Below are positions 7,424 to 13,787 of a DNA stretch of 13,787 nucleotides, piece after piece. The notes beneath the pieces were generated by a model. It was not told where the DNA came from. It ran no database searches and saw only the letters and a list, made by a program, of their open reading frames with translations. Numbering within the stretch: position 1 is the first letter of the stretch; the number at the start of each line of letters is the position of its first letter. The translations under genes were made by a program, and so were the position numbers. Source of the stretch: an uncultured Prosthecobacter sp. (lineage in GTDB: Bacteria > Verrucomicrobiota > Verrucomicrobiia > Verrucomicrobiales > Verrucomicrobiaceae); NCBI GenBank assembly GCA_937941745.1, contig CALDGV010000722.1, positions 1 to 13,787 of the forward strand, written 5' to 3'.

Positions 7424-8730
7424 TGCGGCTGCAGCTTCTACCGCTCTTCTTGGTCGCCGTTGCGACGAAACTCGCAACGGCGACTTATGGTCAGACACTC
7501 CAACTCACTCCGGGAGAAATGTTGCGTGGGAGCCCCTTCGGCCAGCCTCCCAACACGAAATCTGAGGTTGTGAGCCAGCCTGCCGCTGCCAGCGAACCGG
7601 CCAAAATCGCCCAGGGCTACCTTTACGTGGAGCCTTACCAGGTCCGTTTTGAAGCCTTGATAGATGCACGAAGGTTCCTGCACTGGCTGAATCCACTGCG
7701 GGAGGCTCCTGCTGAACTGGATGCAGCGGCCCAAAAGGCTGCCGCGGAATCGGCACATGCCCAAGTGCTGGACTGGTGCCGCATCAACGTAAACGGCACA
7801 CGCATCGAAGGCAGTTTTATTGGGGTCTCAGCGATCAAAGGCCGTCCCGGAGCCACCCTGCCTCTGGCAGAGGGTGAATCCATCCCCATCGACGAAGCCA
7901 TGTTCGGCCTCATGTGGGAGTTCCCGACGCCTCCGGGTCCAGAGGACATCATCATGGAATGGCGGGGCTTTTCGGAAAACATCCCCATTCTTCCGGTTCG
8001 TGTCTTCTTTGGCAAAACCTCCGAGGTGTTGGAAGCCAGCCGGCTTCTGCCCAGGATTTCATGGAAGGCCGAAGGTCGCCTGCCCAGACCGGCACCTCTG
8101 GCCAAGGTGCCTGAACTTCAAGTCACCGCACCTTTCATGGTCCCCCTGGCCTCGATCATCTGGGCAGCATCAGGACTGCTTTTCCTGCTTTTCGTCCGCA
8201 TTCACGAACGCCATATCCCAGGCGGTTACCTGCCCTTCACTGCCACCTGGATTCTGGGGGCCATCCTGACATTCCGCCTGCTCAACATCCCCATTGGCGG
8301 AGGGGTGGAGATTCCCGAGACCCAGGACAAAAAGGCGGCAGAAACGGTTCTGACTCCCCTGCTCCGAAACGTTTATCGTGCCTTTGACCACCGTAGCGAG
8401 TCCGAGATCTATGACGTTCTCGCGCGCAGTGTGGATGGAGAACTCCTCCGACAGCTCTACCTGGAAACCATCCAGGCGCTCACACTGGAAGGACGAGAAG
8501 GCACGCGGGTCACCATTCACGAATTCAGTGCTGACGTGAGCACGGTCAAACCTTCTCCAGGCGGCCCAGGATTCGTGGCTGACTGCCAGTGGACCGCCCT
8601 TGGTAACGTAGGGCACTGGGGGCACACCCATACCCGCGTGAACCGCTACACGGCCACCGTCACCATCCACCCCGTGGAAAACGCCTGGAAAATCACGGGC
8701 CTGCAGGTCCGTGAAGCCCGCCGCCTTTGA
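7423..8730 (+). CDS. Membrane protein of unknown function with signal peptide, two TM helices and a C-terminal NTF2-like region
   Basis: I do not recognise this 435-residue protein by family name. Residues 1-24 look like a cleavable signal peptide (or N-terminal anchor). Residues about 60-235 are a soluble region rich in beta-strand patterns with a charged Ala-rich helix (95-115). Two hydrophobic segments at about 238-259 and 269-289 are joined by a short basic loop (RIHERH), so the N- and C-terminal regions would lie on the same side of the membrane, probably outside the cytoplasm. The last 125 residues (helix pair, then three or four strands ending in a WKITGLQV strand) resemble the layout of an NTF2-like fold, which is inference. 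Its ATG overlaps the oxidoreductase stop (TGATG), so expression is likely coupled to it. An alternative in-frame ATG at 7336 lies inside the previous gene and lacks the signal peptide start. Confidence 0.82.
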   Translation: MRLQLLPLFLVAVATKLATATYGQTLQLTPGEMLRGSPFGQPPNTKSEVVSQPAAASEPAKIAQGYLYVEPYQVRFEALIDARRFLHWLNPLREAPAELDAAAQKAAAESAHAQVLDWCRINVNGTRIEGSFIGVSAIKGRPGATLPLAEGESIPIDEAMFGLMWEFPTPPGPEDIIMEWRGFSENIPILPVRVFFGKTSEVLEASRLLPRISWKAEGRLPRPAPLAKVPELQVTAPFMVPLASIIWAASGLLFLLFVRIHERHIPGGYLPFTATWILGAILTFRLLNIPIGGGVEIPETQDKKAAETVLTPLLRNVYRAFDHRSESEIYDVLARSVDGELLRQLYLETIQALTLEGREGTRVTIHEFSADVSTVKPSPGGPGFVADCQWTALGNVGHWGHTHTRVNRYTATVTIHPVENAWKITGLQVREARRL

Positions 8731-8752
8731 TCTTAGCCGCATCTTCATCGCC

Positions 8753-9736
8753 ATGTCCCTCTGCCTCTCTTTCCCCGTCACAGGAAATCCTGCCGAGGTC
8801 CTCCAGCTGATCGAGCGTCCGCTGCCACCGCTTCATGATCATGATGTGCGGGTGCGGATGCGGTATGCCCCCATCAATCCGGCTGACCTCAACTTCATCG
8901 AAGGCACCTATGGCCGCACGGCTCATCCTCCCGCCATTCCTGGCCACGAAGGCTGCGGCGAAGTCGAGGCCGTTGGCCGGTCTGTCACCTCCTTGAAGCC
9001 TGGAGACGTCGTGATTCCGCTGCTCGGAGCCGGCTGCTGGGCACAGCACCTCACGGCAGCCGAACATCATTTTGCCCTTCTGCCGGCAGGCATAGACCGC
9101 GTTCAGGCATCAATGCTTCGCATCAATCCAGTCACCGCCTGGCACATCCTCCATCACCAGGAACCACTCAATGCTGGCGACTGGGTGGTCCAAAACGCAG
9201 CCAATTCCGGCGTCGGCCGCGCAATCATTCAGATTGCCCGCCTGAAAGGCATCAAGACGCTGAACTTCGTGCGCCGTCCGGAACTCATCCCGGAACTCAT
9301 GGCACTGGGCGCCGATGTTGTCGTCCTGGATGATGATGAAGGCCTGAGAAGCGCCAAAGCAGTGCTTGAAGGACAGAGCATCAGGCTGGCAGCCAACGCC
9401 GTTGGCGGAGATAGCGCCATCCGCCTGATGGATCTGCTGTCGCAGGAAGGTCTTCTCGTTACCTACGGGGCCATGAGCCGCCGAAGCCTCAAGGTGCCCA
9501 ACAAGTTCCTGATTTTCAAAAACCTGCGCCTTCACGGCCTCTGGATCACCAAGTGGTTTGAGAAAGCCAGCAGCGCCGAACTCTACGAGACTTTGGAGCC
9601 GCTGACCAAGATGGTCCTCGAAGGGACCCTAACAACGGCCACCGATGTCGTCCTGCCCATGGCAGAACATCGCCAAGCCATTCAACGTGCCATGCAGTCT
9701 GGCAGGCAGGGCAAAGTGATTCTCGACCTGGCCTGA
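8753..9736 (+). CDS. MECR-like trans-2-enoyl thioester reductase (zinc-independent MDR family)
   Basis: A 327-residue medium-chain reductase closest, by eye, to mitochondrial 2-enoyl-ACP/CoA reductase (MECR/Etr1), which reduces trans-2-enoyl thioesters with NADPH in fatty acid synthesis. Recognisable segments are GNPAEVL (11-17), YAPINPADLNFIEGTYG (38-54, with Tyr53 where MECR has its catalytic Tyr), PGHEG (63-67), INPVTAW (124-130), VQNAANSGVGRAIIQIA (146-162, dinucleotide-binding loop), RRP (174-176, likely NADPH phosphate contact), VTYGAMSR (236-243) and IFKNLRLHGLWITKW (254-268). No zinc-ligand Cys cluster is present, as expected. A GTG at 8711 would extend it by 14 residues into the preceding gene, but the ATG at 8753 gives the family N-terminus and a 22-base gap. 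It is the third gene in a plus-strand cluster. A role in fatty acid synthesis or quinone/enone reduction cannot be separated here. Confidence 0.88.
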   Translation: MSLCLSFPVTGNPAEVLQLIERPLPPLHDHDVRVRMRYAPINPADLNFIEGTYGRTAHPPAIPGHEGCGEVEAVGRSVTSLKPGDVVIPLLGAGCWAQHLTAAEHHFALLPAGIDRVQASMLRINPVTAWHILHHQEPLNAGDWVVQNAANSGVGRAIIQIARLKGIKTLNFVRRPELIPELMALGADVVVLDDDEGLRSAKAVLEGQSIRLAANAVGGDSAIRLMDLLSQEGLLVTYGAMSRRSLKVPNKFLIFKNLRLHGLWITKWFEKASSAELYETLEPLTKMVLEGTLTTATDVVLPMAEHRQAIQRAMQSGRQGKVILDLA

Positions 9737-9739
9737 GAC

Positions 9740-9769
9740 GGTTCACAGGCTCCGAAGAACCTGTGAACC
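9740..9769. terminator. Bidirectional stem-loop terminator between convergent genes
   Basis: GGTTCACAGG (9740-9749) and CCTGTGAACC (9760-9769) form a perfect 10-bp stem with a 10-base loop. It lies in the 45-base gap between the stops of the enoyl reductase (plus) and cimA (minus), the place for a shared terminator. There is no T-tract on either side, so termination may need a factor, or the hairpin may only protect mRNA ends. A second, nearly loopless palindrome (TGAAGCC/GGCTTCA, 9770-9784) abuts it and overlaps the cimA stop. Confidence 0.65.
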
Positions 9770-9781
9770 TGAAGCCAGGCT

Positions 9782-11341
9782 TCAATGCTTCATCAGGAAG
9801 TATTCCAGGCTGTCCACCAAGGCCTGCCAGGAGGCATCAATGACGTTGGTCGAAACACCAACCGTGCCCCAGGTGCGGATGCCATCACTGCTGACGACAA
9901 GCACGCGGGTCTTGGCCGCTGTGCCGCTGCCACTATCGATGATGCGAACCTTGTAATCCTCCAGGCGCACCTGGGCGATCTTGGGGAAGTGCGGCAGCAG
10001 AGCCTTGCGGAGAGCCTTGTCGAGTGCGTTCACCGGACCATCACCTTCATCAACAGTGTATTCCGCCCTGCCATCCACGAGGATCTTCACCGTGGCCTCT
10101 GTCGTCTCGACGCTGGTGCCGGGATGGTGGCGGTGGGTGGTATGGTATTCGATGAGGTCGAAACTGCGGATTTCACGACCAAGCTGGCGGCGGATGAGCA
10201 GTTCAAAACTTGCTTCGGCGGCTTCAAACTCATAGCCTTCGCTCTCCAGACGCTTCACCTCGGTGAGCACCTTGTTCACCTCCGGAGAGCCTTTGGCCAG
10301 CGGGATGCCCATCGCCTCAGCCTTCACAAGCACGTTCGACTGGCCACTCATGTCAGAGATGGTGATGATGCGTTCGTTGCCCACCAGCGCAGGATCAACG
10401 TGCTCGTAGGTGCGTGCCAGCTTCTGCACGGCGTGCACATGCAGCCCGCCCTTGTGAGTGAAGGCGGCTAGACCGACATAAGGGGCACGGATGTCATGCG
10501 GCACGTTGGCCAGTTCATCGACAAAATAAGCCAGCTCGCGCAGGCGAGTCAGGTCGATGCCCAGATCAATGCCCATCTTGAGTTGAAGGTTCGGCATCAC
10601 TGTGATGAGGTTGCAGTTCCCCACGCGCTCACCGTAGCCATTGATCGTGCCCTGCACTTGGCAGGCGCCGGCTCGAACAGCAGCAAGGGCGTTGGCCACG
10701 CCGACACCGCCATCATTGTGGGTGTGGATGCCCACGGGCTTGCCGAGATGAGCGACGACCTTCTTGGTAACCTCCTCCACCCATTCCGGGAGGGCACCGC
10801 CGTTCGTCTCGCAGAGCACCACGAGGTCGGCGCCCGCATCAGAGGCGGCTTTCACGGTCTTCAGGGAGTATTCCGGATCTTCGCGGAAGCTGTCAAAGAA
10901 GTGTTCGGCATCATAGAGCACCTCGCGCCCGTGCTTTTTGAGGTAGGCGACTGTGTCGGCGATCATCGCCAGGTTTTCCTCAAGAGTGACCTGGAAGACT
11001 TCGGTGACATGAAGCGGCCAGGTCTTGCCAACGATCGTCACAGCCGGCGTCTGTGCATCCAGCAGCATCTGGACCTGAGGATCATCTTCGACCTTCAGCT
11101 TGCCGCGGCGGGTCATGCCAAAGGCGGTGATTTTCGCCTTTTTCCAAGGCCGTTTGGCGGCTTCTTGGAAAAAGGCAGCATCCTTGGGGTTGGAGCCAGG
11201 CCACCCGCCCTCGATGTAATGCACGCCGAAGTCGTCGAGCCTCTCGGCCACGCGGATTTTATCAAGGGTTGAGAAGGAAATGCCAGTGCCCTGGGTGCCA
11301 TCGCGCAGGGTGGTGTCATAGATCGTAACAGGAGCGGACAT
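9782..11341 (-). CDS. cimA: (R)-citramalate synthase
   Basis: Condenses pyruvate and acetyl-CoA to (R)-citramalate, the first step of the threonine-independent route to 2-oxobutyrate and isoleucine. The 519-residue length and domain order match the long CimA family (TIGR00977). The N-terminal HMGL-like TIM barrel (5-280) has YDTTLRDGTQ (8-17, Arg13 and metal Asp14), ETNGG (178-182), the metal-binding HTHND (206-210) and GTINGYGERVGN (231-242). A linker with FTHKGGLHVHAV (294-305) follows. The C-terminal LeuA-type allosteric domain (about 400-515) would sense isoleucine or leucine, as known for the family. Homocitrate synthase or isopropylmalate synthase is less likely given the NPKDAAFF and GSNP segments (48-58) and overall length. 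The ATG at 11341 starts the barrel directly. The upstream 300-base gap carries the probable promoter and leader described separately. Confidence 0.93.
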   Translation of the reverse strand: MSAPVTIYDTTLRDGTQGTGISFSTLDKIRVAERLDDFGVHYIEGGWPGSNPKDAAFFQEAAKRPWKKAKITAFGMTRRGKLKVEDDPQVQMLLDAQTPAVTIVGKTWPLHVTEVFQVTLEENLAMIADTVAYLKKHGREVLYDAEHFFDSFREDPEYSLKTVKAASDAGADLVVLCETNGGALPEWVEEVTKKVVAHLGKPVGIHTHNDGGVGVANALAAVRAGACQVQGTINGYGERVGNCNLITVMPNLQLKMGIDLGIDLTRLRELAYFVDELANVPHDIRAPYVGLAAFTHKGGLHVHAVQKLARTYEHVDPALVGNERIITISDMSGQSNVLVKAEAMGIPLAKGSPEVNKVLTEVKRLESEGYEFEAAEASFELLIRRQLGREIRSFDLIEYHTTHRHHPGTSVETTEATVKILVDGRAEYTVDEGDGPVNALDKALRKALLPHFPKIAQVRLEDYKVRIIDSGSGTAAKTRVLVVSSDGIRTWGTVGVSTNVIDASWQALVDSLEYFLMKH

Positions 11342-11397
11342 GATGAATGAGGTAGTCAGATAGGGTCAAAAGGTCGTCAGAAAAGCCGAGGGTTCAC

Positions 11398-11420
11398 AAA
11401 AGCCGCAGACGAAGGACGGC
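11398..11420 (-). terminator. Weak hairpin with T-run upstream of cimA (candidate attenuator terminator)
   Basis: On the minus strand GCCGT and GCGGC can pair (5 bp, one G-U) around a 9-base loop, directly followed by TTTT, 57 bases before the cimA ATG. It has the order of an intrinsic terminator but is thermodynamically weak. A competing partner CCGC lies about 20 bases upstream. Tentative. Confidence 0.2.
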
Positions 11421-11487
11421 AGGGGTGAAACGCGGTGGTTTTTTGCCAGTGAGAGCGCCTGGGGCGCGGTGACAATGCCACGATGAC

Positions 11488-11522
11488 GGACTCCAACGGC
11501 TGCGTTACGCGCAGAGGAGCCC
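11488..11522 (-). promoter_or_regulatory. Stem-loop enclosing the leader-ORF stop codon
   Basis: On the minus-strand RNA, GGGCUCC pairs with GGAGUCC (7 bp, one G-U). Inside it CUGCG pairs perfectly with CGCAG around the loop CGUAA, which contains the UAA stop of the 19-codon ORF. The two consecutive Leu codons (CUC CUC) span the outer stem and the start of the inner one, so a stalled or moving ribosome would open the structure. The pairing is read directly from the sequence. The regulatory role is inferred. Confidence 0.4.
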
Positions 11523-11564
11523 GCGGCTAATTCGGATGGCAATGCTGGTGGCTGGATGAACCAT
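11505..11564 (-). CDS. Possible 19-residue leader peptide upstream of cimA
   Basis: The ORF reads MVHPATSIAIRISRGLLCA then TAA. It has Ile at 8, 10 and 12, Leu at 16 and 17, and Val at 2, i.e. six branched-chain codons in nineteen, just ahead of an isoleucine-pathway gene. Its ATG is 11 bases downstream of a TAGAAT box, so the mRNA would be nearly leaderless, and there is no Shine-Dalgarno sequence. Known attenuators of ilv and leu operons work through such peptides. Six of nineteen is only modestly above the 20-25% expected by chance in proteins, and the codons are not in one run, so this is a hypothesis, not a confirmed gene. Confidence 0.35.
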   Translation of the reverse strand: MVHPATSIAIRISRGLLCA

Positions 11565-11575
11565 GAACAATTTTG

Positions 11576-11603
11576 ATTCTAGGGCAGGCCTGGAATCTGG
11601 CAA
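11576..11603 (-). promoter_or_regulatory. Probable sigma70-type promoter of cimA
   Basis: On the minus strand TTGCCA (11598-11603, five of six to TTGACA) is followed after 16 bases by TAGAAT (11576-11581, five of six to TATAAT). This is the best promoter match found in the window. Transcription would start near 11568, about 225 bases before the cimA ATG and 4-6 bases before the candidate leader peptide. Confidence 0.5.
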
Positions 11604-11641
11604 ATAGGATTTTAAAACCGTCCCAAACGCCGCATTCCCGA

Positions 11642-12718
11642 TCAAGGAAGCATGAGCACATCCTCATCCGCTGCCATCAGCCGGACCAATTCCTCCGAAG
11701 GGGTGCGGATATGACGTGGATTGCTCTCACTGCACTTGAGGATGGCACCGTCAGGCATTCGGACCTCATACTGAACCGTAGAACCCAGGTAGCTCGTGTC
11801 GGCGATCTGACCTGGGAAGTGATTCGTGGAATCCAGAAGATGCCCAAAGGTAAGGGCCTCAGGCCGGATGGCTAGGGTGACGGCACTGCCAGGTACCGGC
11901 GACCACCCAGGGCGGGCTGCACGAACCCGCAAGCAACCAAAAGAAGTCTGAACCTCGTGAATGCCAGCCTCCGTGGCGGAACCCCGCACGATGGCCGGCA
12001 GGAAATTGGCTTCCCCGATGAATTCGGCGACCATGCGCGAGACGGGATTGCGATACACCTCCTGGGGACTGCCCACCTGGGCCAGCTTTCCGCCTTCCAT
12101 GACGGCCAGACGGTCCGCCATGCTGAGTGCTTCATCTCGATCATGGGTGACGTAGATGCCAGTCAGTCCAAATTCTTTGCAGATGCGCCGGATCTCGGAT
12201 CTCATCTCGTGACGCAGCTTGGCATCCAGGTTGGAAAGAGGTTCATCCAGCAAAAGACAGCGGGGGCGGATGACCAGGGCCCGGGCCAGGGCCACGCGCT
12301 GCTGCTGCCCGCCGGAAAGCTGTGAAATGCGGCGGGTGCCCAGGCCACCAAGCTTCACGAGTTCCAATGCCTGTAAAACTCGGCCCTCGATCTCTTCCTT
12401 GGGGCGGGAGCGCTCTTCCAGGCCAAAGGCGACATTCTGAGCGACATTCAGGTGCGGCCAGAGGGCATAGCTCTGAAACATCATTCCTGCACCACGCTTG
12501 TGGGCTGGCAGCCGGGTGACATTCTCTCCATCAAAAAAGATGCAACCCGCATCAGGCTGATAAAAACCGGCGAGGTGGCGGAGAAGTGTGGTCTTTCCAC
12601 AGCCGCTGGGACCGAGGAGGAAAAACAGCTCCCCTTGGCCGACTTCCAGATTCACATCATGCAGCACGGTCTGGCTGCCGAAGCGCTTACTGAGGCCTTG
12701 AATGGAAATATGAACCAT
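11642..12718 (-). CDS. ABC transporter ATP-binding protein with TOBE domain (PotA/FbpC/UgpC-like)
   Basis: A 358-residue cytoplasmic ATPase subunit of an importer. All nucleotide-site motifs are intact: Walker A GPSGCGKTT (36-44), Q-loop Gln82 in FQSYALWPH, signature LSGGQQQR (134-141), Walker B LLLDEP (155-160), D-loop SNLDAKLR (162-169) and H-loop His192 in THD. Residues about 240-356 form a C-terminal TOBE-type domain (AIRPEAL at 283-289), typical of importers for polyamines, Fe3+, thiosulfate, glycerol 3-phosphate or sugars. Substrate cannot be assigned. No permease or binding protein is in the window, so it is either an orphan ATPase serving a remote system or shared among several. A TTGACA box lies upstream. 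The ATG at 12718 starts the standard first strand (HISIQGLSKRFG). Confidence 0.92.
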   Translation of the reverse strand: MVHISIQGLSKRFGSQTVLHDVNLEVGQGELFFLLGPSGCGKTTLLRHLAGFYQPDAGCIFFDGENVTRLPAHKRGAGMMFQSYALWPHLNVAQNVAFGLEERSRPKEEIEGRVLQALELVKLGGLGTRRISQLSGGQQQRVALARALVIRPRCLLLDEPLSNLDAKLRHEMRSEIRRICKEFGLTGIYVTHDRDEALSMADRLAVMEGGKLAQVGSPQEVYRNPVSRMVAEFIGEANFLPAIVRGSATEAGIHEVQTSFGCLRVRAARPGWSPVPGSAVTLAIRPEALTFGHLLDSTNHFPGQIADTSYLGSTVQYEVRMPDGAILKCSESNPRHIRTPSEELVRLMAADEDVLMLP

Positions 12719-12724
12719 GCGGCG

Positions 12725-12755
12725 GGCATAGGAGGGCGCACCGGCGAAGTGTCAA
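12725..12755 (-). promoter_or_regulatory. Possible promoter of the ABC ATPase gene
   Basis: On the minus strand a perfect TTGACA (12750-12755) is followed after 19 bases by TATGCC (12725-12730, three of six to TATAAT), ending 6 bases before the ATG. The -35 is ideal but the spacing is long and the -10 weak. If used, the mRNA would be leaderless. Confidence 0.3.
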
Positions 12756-12782
12756 GAAGAGCACCAGACCTTACAGGAGAGC

Positions 12783-13787
12783 TCACCACGAGGCAATGAC
12801 CTCGTAGGCATAGCCGGTGAGGTATTCCGTCTCAGGAATGGTGGCCAAAATGGGGTGATCAGGCCGCTGGGTGTAGGTCGCCACGCGGCGCAGGGTCTTG
12901 CGGGCATCCACAGCGGCGTCTTCGATGCTGGCGTGAAACTCGCCGCGACTGACGTGATGACTGCAACTGAAGGTGGCCATGATGCCTCCAGGCGGCAGCA
13001 TCTTCAGGGCACGCAGGTGGATTTCTTTGTAGCCGCGCATGGCATCTTTCACGGTAGCCTTTGACTTGGTGAAGGATGGTGGGTCCAGGATGATGAGGTC
13101 GTAGGTGGCATCCGATGACTCCTGCTGTTTTAGAAAATCAAAACAGTTTGCGGCGATGAACCTGATTCTGGCCCCCGAAATGGCCGCATTCTTCTCCGCA
13201 ACGGCAATCGCAGACTCACTGATGTCCACAGCCGTAACCTCTGACGCCCCCGACAAAGCACAGGCCTGGGCAAATCCACCCTGATTGGTGAAGCAGTCGA
13301 GCACGCGACGCCCCTGGGCAAGACGAGCGACCTGCTGGTAATTGTCGAGTTGATCGAGATACAGGCCAGTCTTCTGGCCTTCGATGACATCGACATGGAA
13401 AGCGCTGCCCTGATGGCGCACCACGAATGGCGCAGGAGCCTCTCCCCGAACCGGCCCCTTGATCAAATCAAGCCCTTCGGCCTTGCGCACATTGCCGTCG
13501 TTGCGCTCGACGATGCAGCGCGGGGAAAACAAGCTTTGCAGAGCCTGGATGATCAAATCCTGCCGCTGCGCCATGGCCAGAGTGAGGGTTTGCAGAACAA
13601 GGCAGTCCCCGTAGCGGTCCACAATGACTCCAGGAAGTCCGTCGGATTCGCTCCATACAAGGCGGCAGAGCTGAGTGTCCACCCCCGCGGCTTCACGGGT
13701 CCGCAGGGCGCGCTCAATTCGGCGGGTGAAAAAGTCGAGATCCAGGTCCTGGCGACGATAGGAGAAAAGGCGGGCACTAATCTGGGA
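12783..13787 (-). CDS. rlmI: RlmI-family 23S rRNA (cytosine-C5) methyltransferase, 5' end off the window
   Basis: The frame is open from the right edge, giving 334 residues and lacking the N-terminal PUA domain expected in the full protein (about 390-400 residues). It begins SQISARLFSY, matching the region after the PUA domain in E. coli RlmI. Then come ESDGLPGVIVDRYGD (47-61), VERNDGNVRKAEG (93-105), HVDVIEGQKTGLYLDQ (131-146), the SAM-binding loop DCFTNQGGFA (164-173), acidic VDIS (187-190), motif IV LDPPSF (234-239) and motif VI FSCS (273-276) with Cys275 the probable catalytic residue. E. coli RlmI makes m5C1962 in 23S rRNA. The same site is likely but not certain, since other RlmI/RlmK-like members exist. 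A GTG at 13682 could be mistaken for the start, but conserved sequence continues upstream of it. Confidence 0.9.
   Translation of the reverse strand, partial: SQISARLFSYRRQDLDLDFFTRRIERALRTREAAGVDTQLCRLVWSESDGLPGVIVDRYGDCLVLQTLTLAMAQRQDLIIQALQSLFSPRCIVERNDGNVRKAEGLDLIKGPVRGEAPAPFVVRHQGSAFHVDVIEGQKTGLYLDQLDNYQQVARLAQGRRVLDCFTNQGGFAQACALSGASEVTAVDISESAIAVAEKNAAISGARIRFIAANCFDFLKQQESSDATYDLIILDPPSFTKSKATVKDAMRGYKEIHLRALKMLPPGGIMATFSCSHHVSRGEFHASIEDAAVDARKTLRRVATYTQRPDHPILATIPETEYLTGYAYEVIASW

Larger units (their letters stand above)
11342..11641. other. 300-base non-coding leader region of cimA
   Basis: Between the ABC ATPase stop and the cimA start there is no sizeable gene. On the minus strand it holds a promoter-like pair (11576-11603), a 19-codon ORF (11505-11564), a stem-loop around that ORF's stop (11488-11522), a second short perfect stem GCGCC/GGCGC with a 3-base loop (11455-11467), and a weak hairpin followed by TTTT (11398-11420). 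The predicted 5' untranslated region of cimA would be about 225 bases, long for this gene-dense window. Confidence 0.6.

Noticed and set aside
5900..7498. A 532-codon open frame on the minus strand across the oxidoreductase gene
   Set aside because: It lies opposite a gene with clear catalytic motifs. Long antisense frames are expected from third-position GC bias, and its translation shows no known domain or signal.
10496..11272. A 258-codon plus-strand frame opposite cimA
   Set aside because: It is antisense to conserved citramalate synthase motifs. No independent start signal or domain is visible.
11573..11875. A 100-codon plus-strand frame overlapping the ABC ATPase end and the cimA leader
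   Set aside because: Most of it is opposite the TOBE domain of the ATPase, and no homology or ribosome site is visible.

Overview
The window is most likely a chromosomal segment from a Verrucomicrobiota bacterium (Prosthecobacter/Verrucomicrobium-like). This is inferred from gene content, not from a marker gene. The clues are a secreted LamG protein start of the kind found in Planctomycetes and Verrucomicrobia, a Tat-signal Gfo/Idh/MocA oxidoreductase next to a TIM-barrel sugar isomerase/epimerase, high GC, and the near absence of Shine-Dalgarno sequences. I see no tRNA, rRNA, CRISPR array, insertion sequence or phage gene. Coding density is high, with eleven protein genes, two of them cut by the window edges.

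Left part (1-3647, all minus strand): a secreted bacterial relative of animal heme peroxidases (peroxidasin/myeloperoxidase superfamily) with every key heme-site residue present, then ribulose-phosphate 3-epimerase (rpe), then the first 340 residues of a secreted LamG protein that runs off the left edge. A 176-base divergent gap separates the peroxidase from a plus-strand glycosyltransferase of the actinobacterial GlgA/GlgM type (3824-5023).

Middle (5050-9736): a minus-strand sugar isomerase/epimerase converges on glgA and diverges from a plus-strand three-gene cluster. That cluster is a Tat-exported Gfo/Idh/MocA oxidoreductase, a membrane protein of unknown function whose ATG overlaps the oxidoreductase stop codon, and an MECR-type enoyl thioester reductase. 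The first pair looks like sugar oxidation and isomerisation. A perfect 10-bp inverted repeat closes the cluster.

Right part (9782-13787, all minus strand): an RlmI-type 23S rRNA methyltransferase (5' end off the window), an orphan TOBE-domain ABC ATPase, a 300-base non-coding gap, and citramalate synthase (cimA), the entry enzyme of threonine-independent isoleucine synthesis. The gap holds a good sigma70-like promoter, a 19-codon ORF with three Ile, two Leu and one Val codons, and a stem-loop enclosing that ORF's stop codon. It is the most interesting stretch here, a candidate amino-acid attenuator of cimA, although its terminator is weak and the evidence is suggestive only.
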